Source: Bacteroidetes bacterium GWF2_35_48 (GTDB taxonomy: Bacteria > Bacteroidota > Bacteroidia > Bacteroidales > GWF2-35-48). From it: DNA of 64,000 nucleotides. The notes beneath the pieces were generated by a model. The model saw only the letters and a list, made by a program, of their open reading frames with translations, ran no database searches and was not told where the DNA came from. A program made the translations under genes and the position numbers. Of the stretch, positions 45,501 to 55,018 are shown in pieces. Numbering within the stretch: the first letter of the stretch is position 1; every line of letters begins with the position of its first letter. The stretch lies in assembly GCA_001769125.1 (NCBI GenBank), contig MEOG01000081.1, positions 1 to 64,000 of the forward strand. The letters are read 5' to 3'.

Positions 45501-47882
45501 AACAACTTGCCTGATAAAACTAAAAATAATATCAAAATCCTATTAAACAATATCTTAAGACCTTTTGATGAAAAGTATTCACAATATAGAGAGGAAGAAT
45601 ATCAAAAAAAATTAAAGCAGCAGGCTACTATTGCTGCTATCTCACAGGTAATGGCCAGGAATACTGCGCATAATTTATCCAGCCATTGTAAAACCAGGAT
45701 CTCGCTAAAACAGATTTATCAGAGACTCAAAAAATTATATATCATAGATGAAAATTCGCATGATATTAATGTTAAAAAATGGATTGAATTTGCAACGGAG
45801 AAATTTAACCAATATGAAATAGCAAGAAGTGAATATGTGGCAGATTATGACAATGCCCCTCGGAATATACAATTTTACAAAGATTTGATCTTGCCTTTTT
45901 GTGAGAACACTTTGCTGCTTGATAATATTGCGGCAAGCGAGAATATTGAATATACTGATTGTGGAACAAATAAAATACGCGTAAGGTGTTTTATTAATGA
46001 CTTTGAAATGAAAGCATTTTATAAAAATCTAACCTGTTTTAACTCACCTTGCAACAATGAAATTCCCGAAATATGTTACCCTGATCACTACCCCTATTTA
46101 TTGATAAGTAAAAATGAATTTCGTAATGAAGAGGGCAAAGAAAAATATATTAATGATGTTTTTAATTTTAAAGAAATTGTTGGATTTAAAAATAATGAAC
46201 AATCTTCAAATGCTGATGTAAATATAGCCATTCATAACGAACAAGGTTTTTATTCATTACTTGAGAATTTTATTCGGAATAGTGCGAAGCATAATAAGCC
46301 TAAATTCATAACTCAAGACCTTGAAATTTATATCAAACTAAAGGAAAATGGGGAATACTATACTTTGTATTTATATGATAATGTCTCTTCTCAAACACCA
46401 GTAAGAATATTTAATAATGATGATAAAAATCCGGGAATTTTCGATCGGATTAACCAGTCACTGCTTATAGATGCCAGTGTACGGCGTGAAAACTGGGGTT
46501 TTGCCGATATGAAAATAAATGCATTCCTTTTATTTAATAAGGCAATTGATTTATCGGATGACAAACTTAAAAATAATTTCACCCTTGTATCTATACAATC
46601 GGATTCGGAAACAGGAATAGAAACATTTAAAGTAATAGAGGAAAAACCCATTAATGATATACGATTTGGTTATCAAATGAACATTTCCAAAGCCCGCGAT
46701 GTTCTATGGATTGGTGAATTACCTTATGAAATAGAATCTTTCATTAAAAATGGACTGGAACATATAAACAATATTGAGGATATTAAGTCTCTAAAGTTAG
46801 AAGGTATTGCTGCTTTTTCATTTGCTGTAGTAAATATTCCAAACGATAATTTACAAGATGATGAAATAATAAAACAGATTAATGATAATAAATCTTATTT
46901 ACCTGGAAGAATTTTATTAATTAGTAGTGGTGCGAATATTAACCTGTCGCCAAATATTCACATAACTTCACTTCAGGATTTAAAAAAAGATGTCAATAAT
47001 AATTTCAAGTGCTTCATAAAAAACTGCTGGGAAGCTTGGTTGAAAAGACTATTGCCAAAAAAACCCAAACTTTTTGTTTATTATGAAGACGACATTAAAG
47101 CATCAACTAGTAAACTTATTTCTATCTTAAATTCTAATCCACAAAAACAACCATTATCTGAAGAGGACTTTAATATTATTTTTGATCGTCATGGGAATGG
47201 TCAAAATCAGTGTTTGGATGAAACTAAATATAAATTAAATTTCTATTTTAACAACAGTACATTTTATTTTGATAAAGGTTCTGATGATTTTTCAGCATTA
47301 TATTATTTACCGGCTAATGAAATTGAAGCAGATATTTTTGCTTATGAAATAATGGATGCTGCAACTACTAATATCTTTATAATTGATGAACGTATTGCTG
47401 GAAAAAGAAATATTAAACCTCCTTACTCATCAGATTTTGATATTTTTGGAATAAAAGGCGGTAAGGCAGGATGTTTTGATGTAGTGTATCAGGCTGGAAA
47501 AGTGTTTGTTATAACAAAAATAAATGATGAAATCATTTATGAATCAAGTGATTATTTTCAATATTCTGAAAAGAAAGAAAACTCTGATGAGGTGAAAAAG
47601 ATTAATTTTTCAACTAATTCCAAAATTTCAGAAAATGTTAATTCTCTTAAAAAAGATATATTGATCATTCATCGAACTTATTTAAAAGACATTGATATAG
47701 ATCTTGCTCTAAGTTCTTTTGGTTCTGTTATTGTTACTTCAGGTGGGGGCTATCCTCATAACCTGAACCAAGATTTAAAATTTATACCTTTTTCAATAAT
47801 TGACAGGCTAATTGATACAAGGTTAAGTAAGATAAGATTAATAAAATGGATTCAGCAAATAACAGTAAAATCAACTAATTAA
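42486..47882 (+). CDS. Radical SAM/SPASM-PAS-HATPase fusion (giant sensor enzyme)
   Basis: 1,798 aa. Residues 35-55 hold the radical SAM cluster CHLNCAYC (Cys44, 48, 51). A PAS-like insert (about 88-165: FELDEKFNIINVNGALEEIYYTKDDLIATPVKDFI) interrupts the barrel before the GIPGKGEPFLY motif. A SPASM-like region has Cys381, 399, 402, 479, 482, 490, 493 and 517. After ~500 residues of unrecognised helical sequence comes a kinase-like module: an H-box ARNTAHNLSSH (about 1056), an N-box ENFIRNSAKH (about 1259), LYLYDNVS, and NWGFADMKINAFLLF in place of the glycine box. The C-terminus has strands FIIDERIA and DILIIHRTYL...VIVTSGGGYPHNL. The enzyme probably combines [4Fe-4S]-SAM chemistry with ATP binding or phosphotransfer. 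No precursor peptide is seen nearby. Confidence 0.82.
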   Translation: MNERNKTITNLHFDSINKSQVKAHCDLGSESEWLSLWIEIPSACHLNCAYCFAKPSEKNKAHNNGPKKYNGILKFTKEGKRRKNFSKIITFELDEKFNIINVNGALEEIYYTKDDLIATPVKDFISEEYYYLFENTHITPIQNNTIEIILPDKTRKFSSLSVIEMKKTLKIEDYIRIIEEFADQGGKYLGIPGKGEPFLYLNRAIVKKIIEVAHNNKIQTTIFTTGDTIFFSPKDSDNADPQPNYNLVNFLSDKDVILLIKCNSLKPDVQDGIVKKKGYTDLRTKALDLLINKYKFNEQGKLGIVTSIMKENKDEIIDLYKYAKKNNLIFDCDTILQRGQGISFFEQNEISYTEIKEVFDKLQKEGAFHTNPGGTYVGVACDRIKHHLYIDIEGNVYPCIGCADTLKDDLKLGNIKEYDLGGAVHSSKTTVWVGDDDTFRTDKGEIAEIDNFNIRNRFWEEPIREKLRNKYNAIFEGVCANCENFLNQTCYSCMGRSVHSFKKIDSKGTIVFRTSGCINHKPDITAWMLAVENYLRNIMGEKCVEELLKRGLENLWQENKNTAFTLSQMSLEDRLKKIEAFINIPDSKTPLLEDNKIDKLSIGNFSNRKHYSRSGLDFPLNKAWDFLNEPNYFTNSEVFGKDYEGLNRKKLFTELSKSVLSNVFLPSLKILIEENDKTFQDQGNILLCNLLLYDDILKKNFYRTFSMGDFDISNFKKPEDNPKFLQSIFMFRWAENFSNENLFKKHILNLSDIFKKKFNHEYEFVLKANSDGKNLSENTNLYDKPNYTINISSWINPENNPEKVSYINKKVSDFKTAFDKKLSEEGTKELILKSREIIFERKPGDEIINAIKKLYSDIAEECFYKENDISKIISDEELYTKNLLLLINDNFIDFDKKLTYSTVFNESEGNFFKVIEKSKKLSYVNEPLVEFIRLFDPLTKDDFGRHTLPRIFNYIIFLGILEDMGVGYYYLFHSTNFDFAGLKDNIMDGEKFKKRTPSSILICSKNNLPDKTKNNIKILLNNILRPFDEKYSQYREEEYQKKLKQQATIAAISQVMARNTAHNLSSHCKTRISLKQIYQRLKKLYIIDENSHDINVKKWIEFATEKFNQYEIARSEYVADYDNAPRNIQFYKDLILPFCENTLLLDNIAASENIEYTDCGTNKIRVRCFINDFEMKAFYKNLTCFNSPCNNEIPEICYPDHYPYLLISKNEFRNEEGKEKYINDVFNFKEIVGFKNNEQSSNADVNIAIHNEQGFYSLLENFIRNSAKHNKPKFITQDLEIYIKLKENGEYYTLYLYDNVSSQTPVRIFNNDDKNPGIFDRINQSLLIDASVRRENWGFADMKINAFLLFNKAIDLSDDKLKNNFTLVSIQSDSETGIETFKVIEEKPINDIRFGYQMNISKARDVLWIGELPYEIESFIKNGLEHINNIEDIKSLKLEGIAAFSFAVVNIPNDNLQDDEIIKQINDNKSYLPGRILLISSGANINLSPNIHITSLQDLKKDVNNNFKCFIKNCWEAWLKRLLPKKPKLFVYYEDDIKASTSKLISILNSNPQKQPLSEEDFNIIFDRHGNGQNQCLDETKYKLNFYFNNSTFYFDKGSDDFSALYYLPANEIEADIFAYEIMDAATTNIFIIDERIAGKRNIKPPYSSDFDIFGIKGGKAGCFDVVYQAGKVFVITKINDEIIYESSDYFQYSEKKENSDEVKKINFSTNSKISENVNSLKKDILIIHRTYLKDIDIDLALSSFGSVIVTSGGGYPHNLNQDLKFIPFSIIDRLIDTRLSKIRLIKWIQQITVKSTN

Positions 47883-47885
47883 ATT

Positions 47886-48590
47886 ATGGAAACATTAGTA
47901 ATAATAACTCGAATAGTAGAGCCAATGGAAAATGGTATGATAAATCCTGACTGCGAATTTTGTGGATACTTTTCGCTTATGAATTCTATGAAAATTATCG
48001 GACCCTATCCTTCTGCCCAAAATTTAAATTATCGAATATATTTTGTTAATGGATGTCAGTTTCATTATGAAAATTCCGAGGAATTAACAAATAACCTTAA
48101 TACTAGATTGGAGTTAATCAGTCCAAATTATATAGCGTATCATCAGTATTCCGGCGCGGATCTAAAATCTGCATTTGAAAAGAAATTTAATAACGTTAAA
48201 ATTGTAGAATTCTCATCTGCCAGTGATAAATATAGAACACCCTTTTATGATAATATTTTGAAACCTTTAGCTGAGGGAATCAAAAAAAGTGAAGTTAATA
48301 ATGACTTATTGAAAAATCTTTGGATTTTTTTTACCGGCGACCCCATCCTCGAAGCCAAACTCGAACTCCTGCACTCCCTACTATTACCTCCAGCAGATTT
48401 TACAAATTTCGAAAAATGGAATGATTTACAGAACTCAGCAAATTACGAGAATGGAGCAAAAGAAATTAAAGCATGGAATACATTTATAAATGGGAATGAT
48501 TATTCTAAAAGGCCATTTGATCAAGAATACCTAACAACCCTCAGCGAACTTCGCGATGCATTGTTCCCAGAATTTGAAGAAAAGCAATAA
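47886..48590 (+). CDS. Uncharacterised operon protein
   Basis: 234 aa, starting 3 bp after the giant radical SAM gene. I do not recognise the family. The N-terminal third has strands (ETLVIITRIVEP, IGPYPSAQNLNYRIYFVNGCQFHYEN); the C-terminal part is helical (LLKNLWIFFTGDPILEAKLELLHSLLLPP, LTTLSELRDALFPEF). CEFCGYF is a CxxC pair but no second pair is present. There is no signal peptide. The tight spacing means it is part of the same unit. Confidence 0.65.
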   Translation: METLVIITRIVEPMENGMINPDCEFCGYFSLMNSMKIIGPYPSAQNLNYRIYFVNGCQFHYENSEELTNNLNTRLELISPNYIAYHQYSGADLKSAFEKKFNNVKIVEFSSASDKYRTPFYDNILKPLAEGIKKSEVNNDLLKNLWIFFTGDPILEAKLELLHSLLLPPADFTNFEKWNDLQNSANYENGAKEIKAWNTFINGNDYSKRPFDQEYLTTLSELRDALFPEFEEKQ

Positions 48591-48608
48591 AACATATCCT
48601 TAGCTCAA

Positions 48609-49379
48609 ATGGACAACCAGAAATCAATATACTTCTTTGGTCATCAGGAAGCTGAAAACTGGCTTTCACAGGCCGGGTTCATAATTGATAATTTTGAAGA
48701 TGGTTTTATATTAAATACATCACCAAGTATTGTTATCAGTACTTATTTCCCATGGAAACAACAGGAATCAGATGCTGGGCTAAAGTGTGCAGTTCAGCTA
48801 CGTGCTGAAGGTTACCGTAACCCCATGTTGCTTCTGTCTTTTTTACCATTTAATAAAGTAAGCGAAACAGACCAGCATGGCTTTTTTGCATTGCCTGGTT
48901 CTGGCTTTCTCCGCTTGCCCTGCTCAAAACAAGAAATTTCAGAAACCCTGGCTAAGATACCCATCCCCTTGCCTGTGGATTTATTGCCCTTCAGAATAAA
49001 AGTGAAAAAGACAGAAGCAATTGAAAAAATCCGGCAAATGAAACACGGTAACCGCTTCGATTTTGTCAACAATATTTCTTCTCCTTTAATATCCTTATGC
49101 AATGCTGTTATCAGTGGGTTTAACCTGATTCCCGAATTAAAACTGCAATTGCAGAAAATATCTGTTTATCGCGAACAGCATGATTTGCAGGAATTATTCG
49201 ATATGGCTGGGGTAGAGTTCGGTGATGATCCCTTTTTTAATGTATTAAACAAATTTACGTCAGGGTTTGGCAATCTCGAATCAATCTCTGCCATTCAAAA
49301 TATTGACCCGAAAAATATTATCAATATTCTTGATGAATTAAATAATAACCTGTCATATTTACTATCTTATGAACAATAA
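48609..49379 (+). CDS. Pseudo-receiver domain protein
   Basis: 256 aa. The first 120 residues have the rhythm of a receiver domain (KSIYFFGHQEAENWLSQAGF, SIVISTYFPWKQQESDAGLKCAVQLRAEGYRNPMLLLSFLP, LPGSGFLRLPCSKQEI) but the phosphoacceptor Asp and acidic pair are absent. Two later operon genes (52084, 55019) have similar N-termini. The rest is helical and unrecognised (FDFVNNISSPLISLCNAVISGF). It overlaps the next gene by 11 nt (ATGAACAATAA). Confidence 0.6.
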   Translation: MDNQKSIYFFGHQEAENWLSQAGFIIDNFEDGFILNTSPSIVISTYFPWKQQESDAGLKCAVQLRAEGYRNPMLLLSFLPFNKVSETDQHGFFALPGSGFLRLPCSKQEISETLAKIPIPLPVDLLPFRIKVKKTEAIEKIRQMKHGNRFDFVNNISSPLISLCNAVISGFNLIPELKLQLQKISVYREQHDLQELFDMAGVEFGDDPFFNVLNKFTSGFGNLESISAIQNIDPKNIINILDELNNNLSYLLSYEQ

Positions 49380-52079
49380 ATACAATATCCTGTTTATTGA
49401 CGATAATTGCAAAAATTATCTTCCTTCATTAGAGCCTGTGGCCCAAAGTTTCGATTTTTCGATAATTTCCTCGCAGGGTGTACTCGATGGTCTTGAATAT
49501 CTTAAGGAATATGGCGACATAATAGACGCAGTGATTCTTGATATTACCTTTCCCCAGGGCGAGTTACAGGGTATTGAAGGGCTGAAAAAAATCAAACTAT
49601 TTAATCCATTATTACCGGTAATAATGTTAACCGACAGCGACCGCTCAGAGGACATGGAAAAAGTTGTGGAATGTATGAAAAGCGGCGCTTTAAACTATGT
49701 AGGTAAGCGAGCACTTAACCCTTCTTATCTTTTCCAGTTGGTCAATACGGCTGTTACAAATTATAAGCATCAATTGAGAATTAAAAATGCTGTTGCAGCA
49801 TACGACAAAAAAGATAAACATTTTACCTTATTTTTGGAATGTAATAAAGAAAATTTTAGGTATTGCGGTATTTTGGGCTTCACTCTTTTATCTGTTTGTA
49901 AGCCTGCAGATGCATCTCGGCTGTACGAATCACGACAGACAGCTGCCGACTGGCATATTAATCTCCTGAAAGCTCTGAGTGGTTATTTCAGGGCAGAAAT
50001 GCAGGTTAACCTTAAGTTCATTTCCAATGGTAAAGGGGGTATTTCAACACACATAATATTTTCATTTTATGAAACTACCGATGACAAACTGAACGAGCTA
50101 ATAAAGGATGTTTACCATGATATTGACTCTTTCTTCTGTTACACAAACAAACAACTGGCGCCTGTTTATATTTTCAATCAAATTACAGATGAAAAAGTAT
50201 TAAAATCTGTGGTTGATCCTGATAATAGTCAACGTACGAATATTTTTTTCCGTAAACCATTGACCTTGGAACTGTCTTCAAAATTTGGGTTTCATTCCGG
50301 CAGTTCTTTAAGTGATGTTAGTGGGCCGAAAGATAATAGCGTTGAAATATTTCCCCCTTTCGCCGGTGTAACAACTGACAATGAGTTATTCACAGCCCTT
50401 CAAAATCAAAAAGGTCCTGCTGAAATTGATGTGTTGTTAATACCTGTCAGGTTGAGCCGGCACGAAGGGGGCATTGTACAACAGGTAATCAATAAACCTG
50501 TTTTCACAAACGTAGGGTATCCTTTTTCAGTTGATGAACTGAAAAGTTACGTGGCTTGTCTTAAAACTTTTATGGCATCATTTCACGATAAATTTTTTGT
50601 ACGAGTTATGTTAAAACAGTCAGGTTCGTTAAGCGAGCATTTTTTAAATCGTGCTATACATAGCTATTTCTTTGGGTCTAATGATAAATGGGTTAATTGT
50701 GAAATAAAAGAAAACCCTGTAGTTGATCATTTTTCGTTAATGAATTCTGGCGCAGTCAACCGGCTACCATTTATATATTCAATTGAAAATGTAATTCAGG
50801 CATTTAGGTTGCCATTACCCGAAGTGAATATAATTCCCGGTTTTATGCAACAGGCAGGTATTTTCAGCAGTATGCCCGAAAATATTGCACTAGACGGGCT
50901 TCTGCTCGGTCGTAAACAAAATGGTAGTGAACATACCGATATTCGCATTGACAGCAACTCTGTTGCTCGTCATATTTATATCATGGGTCAAACGGGTACG
51001 GGTAAAACTACATTGATTAAGACTATTGTTTCCGATTGCCTGAAACAAAACGAAGGACTTACCGTAATAGATCCCCATGGCGACCTGGTTGACGATATTT
51101 TGAAGATAATTCCTTCAGGTAAGAAAAAAAGACTTCTTTTAATTAATCCGGCTGATATTAAAAATTCTGTAACATCAAATCTTTTGCAGTACAACCCTGA
51201 ATTCCCACAGCAAAAATCACTTCTCATTAACGAATTGTTCAAAATTTTTGAACAGAAATATGATATGAAGCATGCCGGAGGCCCGATGTTCGAATTATAT
51301 TTCAGGAACGCTTTATCCATACTAATGGATGAATCTGTCATGAAAAAATATGGACAGGCTACATTAAAAGATTTATCAAAGTTCTTTTATGAAAGAAGTT
51401 TTGCGAATGAAATTGTCGAAATATGTGATGATTCATATCTTAAAAACTTTTTTTATTCTGCATTTGATGCCACCCACGAACAAGCATGGCAAAATTGGGG
51501 GCCTTATATCACCAGCAAAGTGAACCGACTCATAAATGATGAATTTGTGGCTCCTTTTGTTGCTGAAAAATCCGATAAATTCGACTTTAGGAAAATGATG
51601 GACGATGGGATGATTCTATTGGTTAAATTAGACAAAGGCAAAATGGGAAGTGAAAATGTAATAACTTTTGGCCAGCTTCTTATCAACCAAATTTCGCTTG
51701 CAGCTATGTCACGGAGCAATATTCCTTTTGAAAGCAGGCGCAGGCACTACCTGTTTATTGACGAATTTCAGAACTTCGTTCAGGGCGATGTTTCTCATTC
51801 CTTATCAGAACTCAGAAAATACAACCTTTCTCTCATTCTGGCAAACCAAACCCTCGCCCAGCTTCAGGACGATGTTCGTGAATCGGTTTTAGGCAACGTG
51901 GGCAGCCTCATTTTTTTCCGCCCGGGCATTCCGACTATGAAAAAATAAGGCATTATATTGAACCTGAATTCAGTAGAAACGATGTGTTGCGCCTGCCTAA
52001 TTTCAACTGCATTTCACGCCTGCTTATAGATAATGTTCCCAGTGACCCCTTTGTTTTTCAAACTATTGTTAATCCATAA
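49369..52079 (+). CDS. Receiver-HerA/VirD4-type ATPase fusion, 3' frameshift
   Basis: An N-terminal receiver domain (1-125) has Asp11-Asp12 in FIDDN, phosphoacceptor Asp58 in VILDITFP, Thr88 in MLTDSD and Lys113. An unrecognised middle region runs to ~500. A DNA-pumping ATPase follows, with Walker A MGQTGTGKTTLIK (~540), VIDPHGDLVDDI and Walker B YLFIDEFQNF (~793), and the later ILANQTLAQL. The track stops at 51948, but near 51930 the frame shifts and the true end continues to 52079 (DYEKIRHYIEPEFSRNDVLRLP...LLIDNVPSDPFVFQTIVNP), the expected C-terminus of this ATPase family. The next gene starts 4 nt later. Receiver control of a DNA translocase is unusual. Confidence 0.82.
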
Positions 52080-52083
52080 ATTT

Positions 52084-53853
52084 ATGTGTAGTATTAAATT
52101 TATTCAAAATAATGCTTACCCTATTAATAATGTTTTTGGCATTTCTCAAAATGATAAAAATGTTATAGAATTAGTTTCTACGGAAGACCTGTTTAATTTC
52201 ACCTTAAAAAATAAGGAAGATTGCGAAAAACAAGACCTATTAATAATTAATACCCATCTCAAATCAAATGACTGCCCCCATTTGCAGGACAACGGGGGTA
52301 TTGTCCTGCTGAAATTCCTGCGCCTGCTTGGCGTTAAGACTCATTGCATTTTATTTTCATTTCTAACAACCGAACAATTGCTTGACAAGAATCCCGGAAA
52401 TCTTATCATAACTTCAAAAGGCACTACCCTGGCAACTCTTAGGAATATTAAAGTCATTAAAGAAAAATTTAATAACCTGAAAACCATATTAGCCGATGAA
52501 GATTTAAAACCCTATTTTAAAGTTGACTTCCAGATGCCCGAAGAAGGCCGGCACAACTGGGCGAATTGGTGGGGAATTTATAAATGTGCTAAAGAGTTTG
52601 CCAATAAAACAAATAGCCCATTTAACCTTTCAATAATTAAAAACGATTATCCGGAAGTATATAAACAAATCATTAAATTAGACAGCCTGCGAGCGCTTTA
52701 TTTATATGCTAATTTAAATGATTTGTTTTCAGATAAGCAAGGCAGTCCTCAAGTTACCACAAAAAATTCAGAATTAAAAATTGTATTTATTGACGATCAG
52801 GCTGAAGATGGCTGGAGTACTATTTTTCAGAAAATGATTTATGGTGAAATTAATAAAAACTTCAACCCTATTCTTGCAAATAATATAAAAGAAGTTATAA
52901 AAGAAGTTAATGCATTAACTAAATTTTCAACATATAAAGAAAAAAATGATGCAATAAACCTACTGAATTTGAAGGATGATGTTGATATAGTCCTTCTTGA
53001 CCTGCGTCTTGATATAGACAATGATAACAATAAACCGATTAAGGATATTTCTGGAATAAAAGTTCTTCAGATTATTCGAGAAATTTTTCCAGGACTACCC
53101 ATAATTGTTACAACTGCCTCAAATAAATCTGAAAATTATCAAGAAATAATTGCATTAGGGGCAGATGCCTGTTGGATTAAAGAAGGTATTGACAACACTA
53201 GTCAACTAAATGAAGAAAATAGCAAACAATGGTCTTTAAAGAATTATGAAAAATTTATTGAATTATTACTAAGATTACAAAAATCGGACTATAAATTTTT
53301 GAAATTTTTTGTAAATAGTATTAATGAAATAAAAAAAAATAAGGATCCATGGTGGAAAAATATTAATAAAAAGAGTATTAGTATTAATGATGATAAAAGG
53401 CAAATAATATTTAACTCAAGAAAGATCTCTGTAGCCCAGATAAGTGGATCGATATTTTACAAAAGCGAAATATCCGAAATTTTAGAGTATTCGGTTTTGC
53501 TATACCGAAAGTATTTGATTTCAAAAGATACAGAAAATAAAAAATGGTTACTATGTAATGCTGTTACATCAATGGCTGGTACAATTGAAAGAATATATAG
53601 CTATGAAAATGATAAAATGATAATTGATGTTTTAAAAGGTTCGCAGATAGCAAAGACTACTAAATTATATGATAATTATGCTTCAATATTACTCGCCTTT
53701 AGAGGAAAAGTATCTCATTATCCCATAAATAAAAATCTTACGGAGGATTTATTTTTCGAATTTACTAGTTTTATTTTACAATATTTAAAACAAGATAATC
53801 CTGCAAAAAAAAGCCTTAAGGTTCCCAATAGTTTCAACTATTTTATATTTTGA
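52084..53853 (+). CDS. Pseudo-receiver plus receiver response regulator
   Basis: 589 aa from the ATG at 52084. The upstream track start falls inside the frameshifted tail of the ATPase gene. Residues ~40-130 form a pseudo-receiver (LLIINTHLKS, GGIVLLKFLRLLGVKTHCILFSFL, LIITSKGT). A true receiver follows: Asp237-Asp238 in FIDDQ, phosphoacceptor Asp306 in IVLLDLRLD, TTAS and Lys in CWIKEG. The C-terminal ~200 residues are helical (VTSMAGTIERIY, LAFRGKVSHYP) and unrecognised; there is no DNA-binding domain I can identify. It is a probable phosphorelay partner of the HATPase in the operon. Confidence 0.78.
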   Translation: MCSIKFIQNNAYPINNVFGISQNDKNVIELVSTEDLFNFTLKNKEDCEKQDLLIINTHLKSNDCPHLQDNGGIVLLKFLRLLGVKTHCILFSFLTTEQLLDKNPGNLIITSKGTTLATLRNIKVIKEKFNNLKTILADEDLKPYFKVDFQMPEEGRHNWANWWGIYKCAKEFANKTNSPFNLSIIKNDYPEVYKQIIKLDSLRALYLYANLNDLFSDKQGSPQVTTKNSELKIVFIDDQAEDGWSTIFQKMIYGEINKNFNPILANNIKEVIKEVNALTKFSTYKEKNDAINLLNLKDDVDIVLLDLRLDIDNDNNKPIKDISGIKVLQIIREIFPGLPIIVTTASNKSENYQEIIALGADACWIKEGIDNTSQLNEENSKQWSLKNYEKFIELLLRLQKSDYKFLKFFVNSINEIKKNKDPWWKNINKKSISINDDKRQIIFNSRKISVAQISGSIFYKSEISEILEYSVLLYRKYLISKDTENKKWLLCNAVTSMAGTIERIYSYENDKMIIDVLKGSQIAKTTKLYDNYASILLAFRGKVSHYPINKNLTEDLFFEFTSFILQYLKQDNPAKKSLKVPNSFNYFIF

Positions 53854-53892
53854 AATAATCATTTTTTTAAAAAAAGTTTAAAGTGAAATTTT

Positions 53893-54999
53893 ATGGGTTA
53901 CTACTTTGATCTGAAATTCGATACAACAAAAGAGCCTTACAACAGGGAAAAGCTCATGAAGCGTTTTTGTGATGCCGGCTGCGAAAAGTTCCCATGCTTT
54001 TTTGCAGAAATTGCACCTCAGGGTACTTTGCGTTTCAATCAAGACAACGAGAGTATTCAAAAAAGATGGTTTGTCTCATTATTGTTTTACAAGGGTGATA
54101 AGCCTGAAGAAGTTAGTGCCGGGCTAACTAAATTTTTTGATTATAATACTTCATTTCAATACCGTTTTTTTGATGAATCCCTGAATCGTTATGTAAGCAA
54201 ACGGGATATAAGCGAAATTGTGGATTCTTTTATTTCGGAAGTCAAAAACCACGACGACCCGTATTATTGTATCCAGCTTGAATTTTCCAATCAAAATAAA
54301 GGCCCTGATTTGGAAGATTTGCTGGAAGAATTTTCAAAAAATGGTTTTTCTAAACTCGATGAAGATATTAAGAACTGGGAAACCAGGCTTTTTTCTCCAT
54401 TTGCATACCCGGTCTGGTTCTCTGTTACCAACGAAGCTATATCTGAAGGTTATTGGGCTTATATACGTTTTTCATGGTGTGAAAACAAAGAGTCAATGGT
54501 TTTTCTTCTACAAGAAGCGTTTAAACTGGCCGAAGATGTTGGTTGCGATTTAATGTTTGATAATGAATTGGTAACAAGGGCTGATGTTGATCGTGAAGCC
54601 GACAGGTTTAGTAAAAGCAGGAATGTTATATGCGGTGCTTTTGGTACAATATCCGGCAATGAAGTACATGGTGAATTACGGAATGAAGTTTCAGAATCAG
54701 AAGAAAATGAAACTTCTGGTTCGTTGCCCGACGTGATTCCTGATGAAATACTAGATAAATTTCAAGAAATAAAAATCAATAAAGATCTTCTGAATAATAA
54801 TTGTTACGAAATTTCCAAGCGGGCTTATCAGGTACTAAAATTTGATGCAGGCTTCGAGTCTTTTAAAGATGTGGTGGAACATTATTCCAAAAATGGTAAT
54901 TTTATGAATTTTAAAAACTGCGGCGCAAATACTAATCAGGAAATAATATTGCTAATAGAATTATACTATTTATTATTCCAGAAAAAAAATGGTAATTAA
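53893..54999 (+). CDS. Uncharacterised protein with RNAP alpha-CTD-like C-terminus
   Basis: 368 aa. The first 270 residues are not recognised; they include two similar halves (MGYYFDLKFDTTKEPYNREKLMKRF..., ..YCIQLEFSNQNKGPDLEDLLEEF). After a charged linker, residues ~300-355 read NCYEISKRAYQVLKFDAGFESFKDVVEHY, then GNFMNFKNCGANTNQEI. That matches the helix-hairpin-helix pattern of the bacterial RNA polymerase alpha C-terminal domain (LSvRayNvLk...NcGkkSl-EI). Such a domain may bind DNA or mimic alpha-CTD. It is part of the operon, 20 bp before the next gene. Confidence 0.6.
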   Translation: MGYYFDLKFDTTKEPYNREKLMKRFCDAGCEKFPCFFAEIAPQGTLRFNQDNESIQKRWFVSLLFYKGDKPEEVSAGLTKFFDYNTSFQYRFFDESLNRYVSKRDISEIVDSFISEVKNHDDPYYCIQLEFSNQNKGPDLEDLLEEFSKNGFSKLDEDIKNWETRLFSPFAYPVWFSVTNEAISEGYWAYIRFSWCENKESMVFLLQEAFKLAEDVGCDLMFDNELVTRADVDREADRFSKSRNVICGAFGTISGNEVHGELRNEVSESEENETSGSLPDVIPDEILDKFQEIKINKDLLNNNCYEISKRAYQVLKFDAGFESFKDVVEHYSKNGNFMNFKNCGANTNQEIILLIELYYLLFQKKNGN

Positions 55000-55018
55000 T
55001 AATTATTAAAATAGCGTA

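Noticed and set aside
42486-48590. Radical SAM/SPASM locus as a peptide-maturation (RiPP) cluster
   Set aside because: No short precursor ORF or leader-binding (RRE-like) protein is visible near the enzyme, and the HATPase fusion and receivers do not fit.
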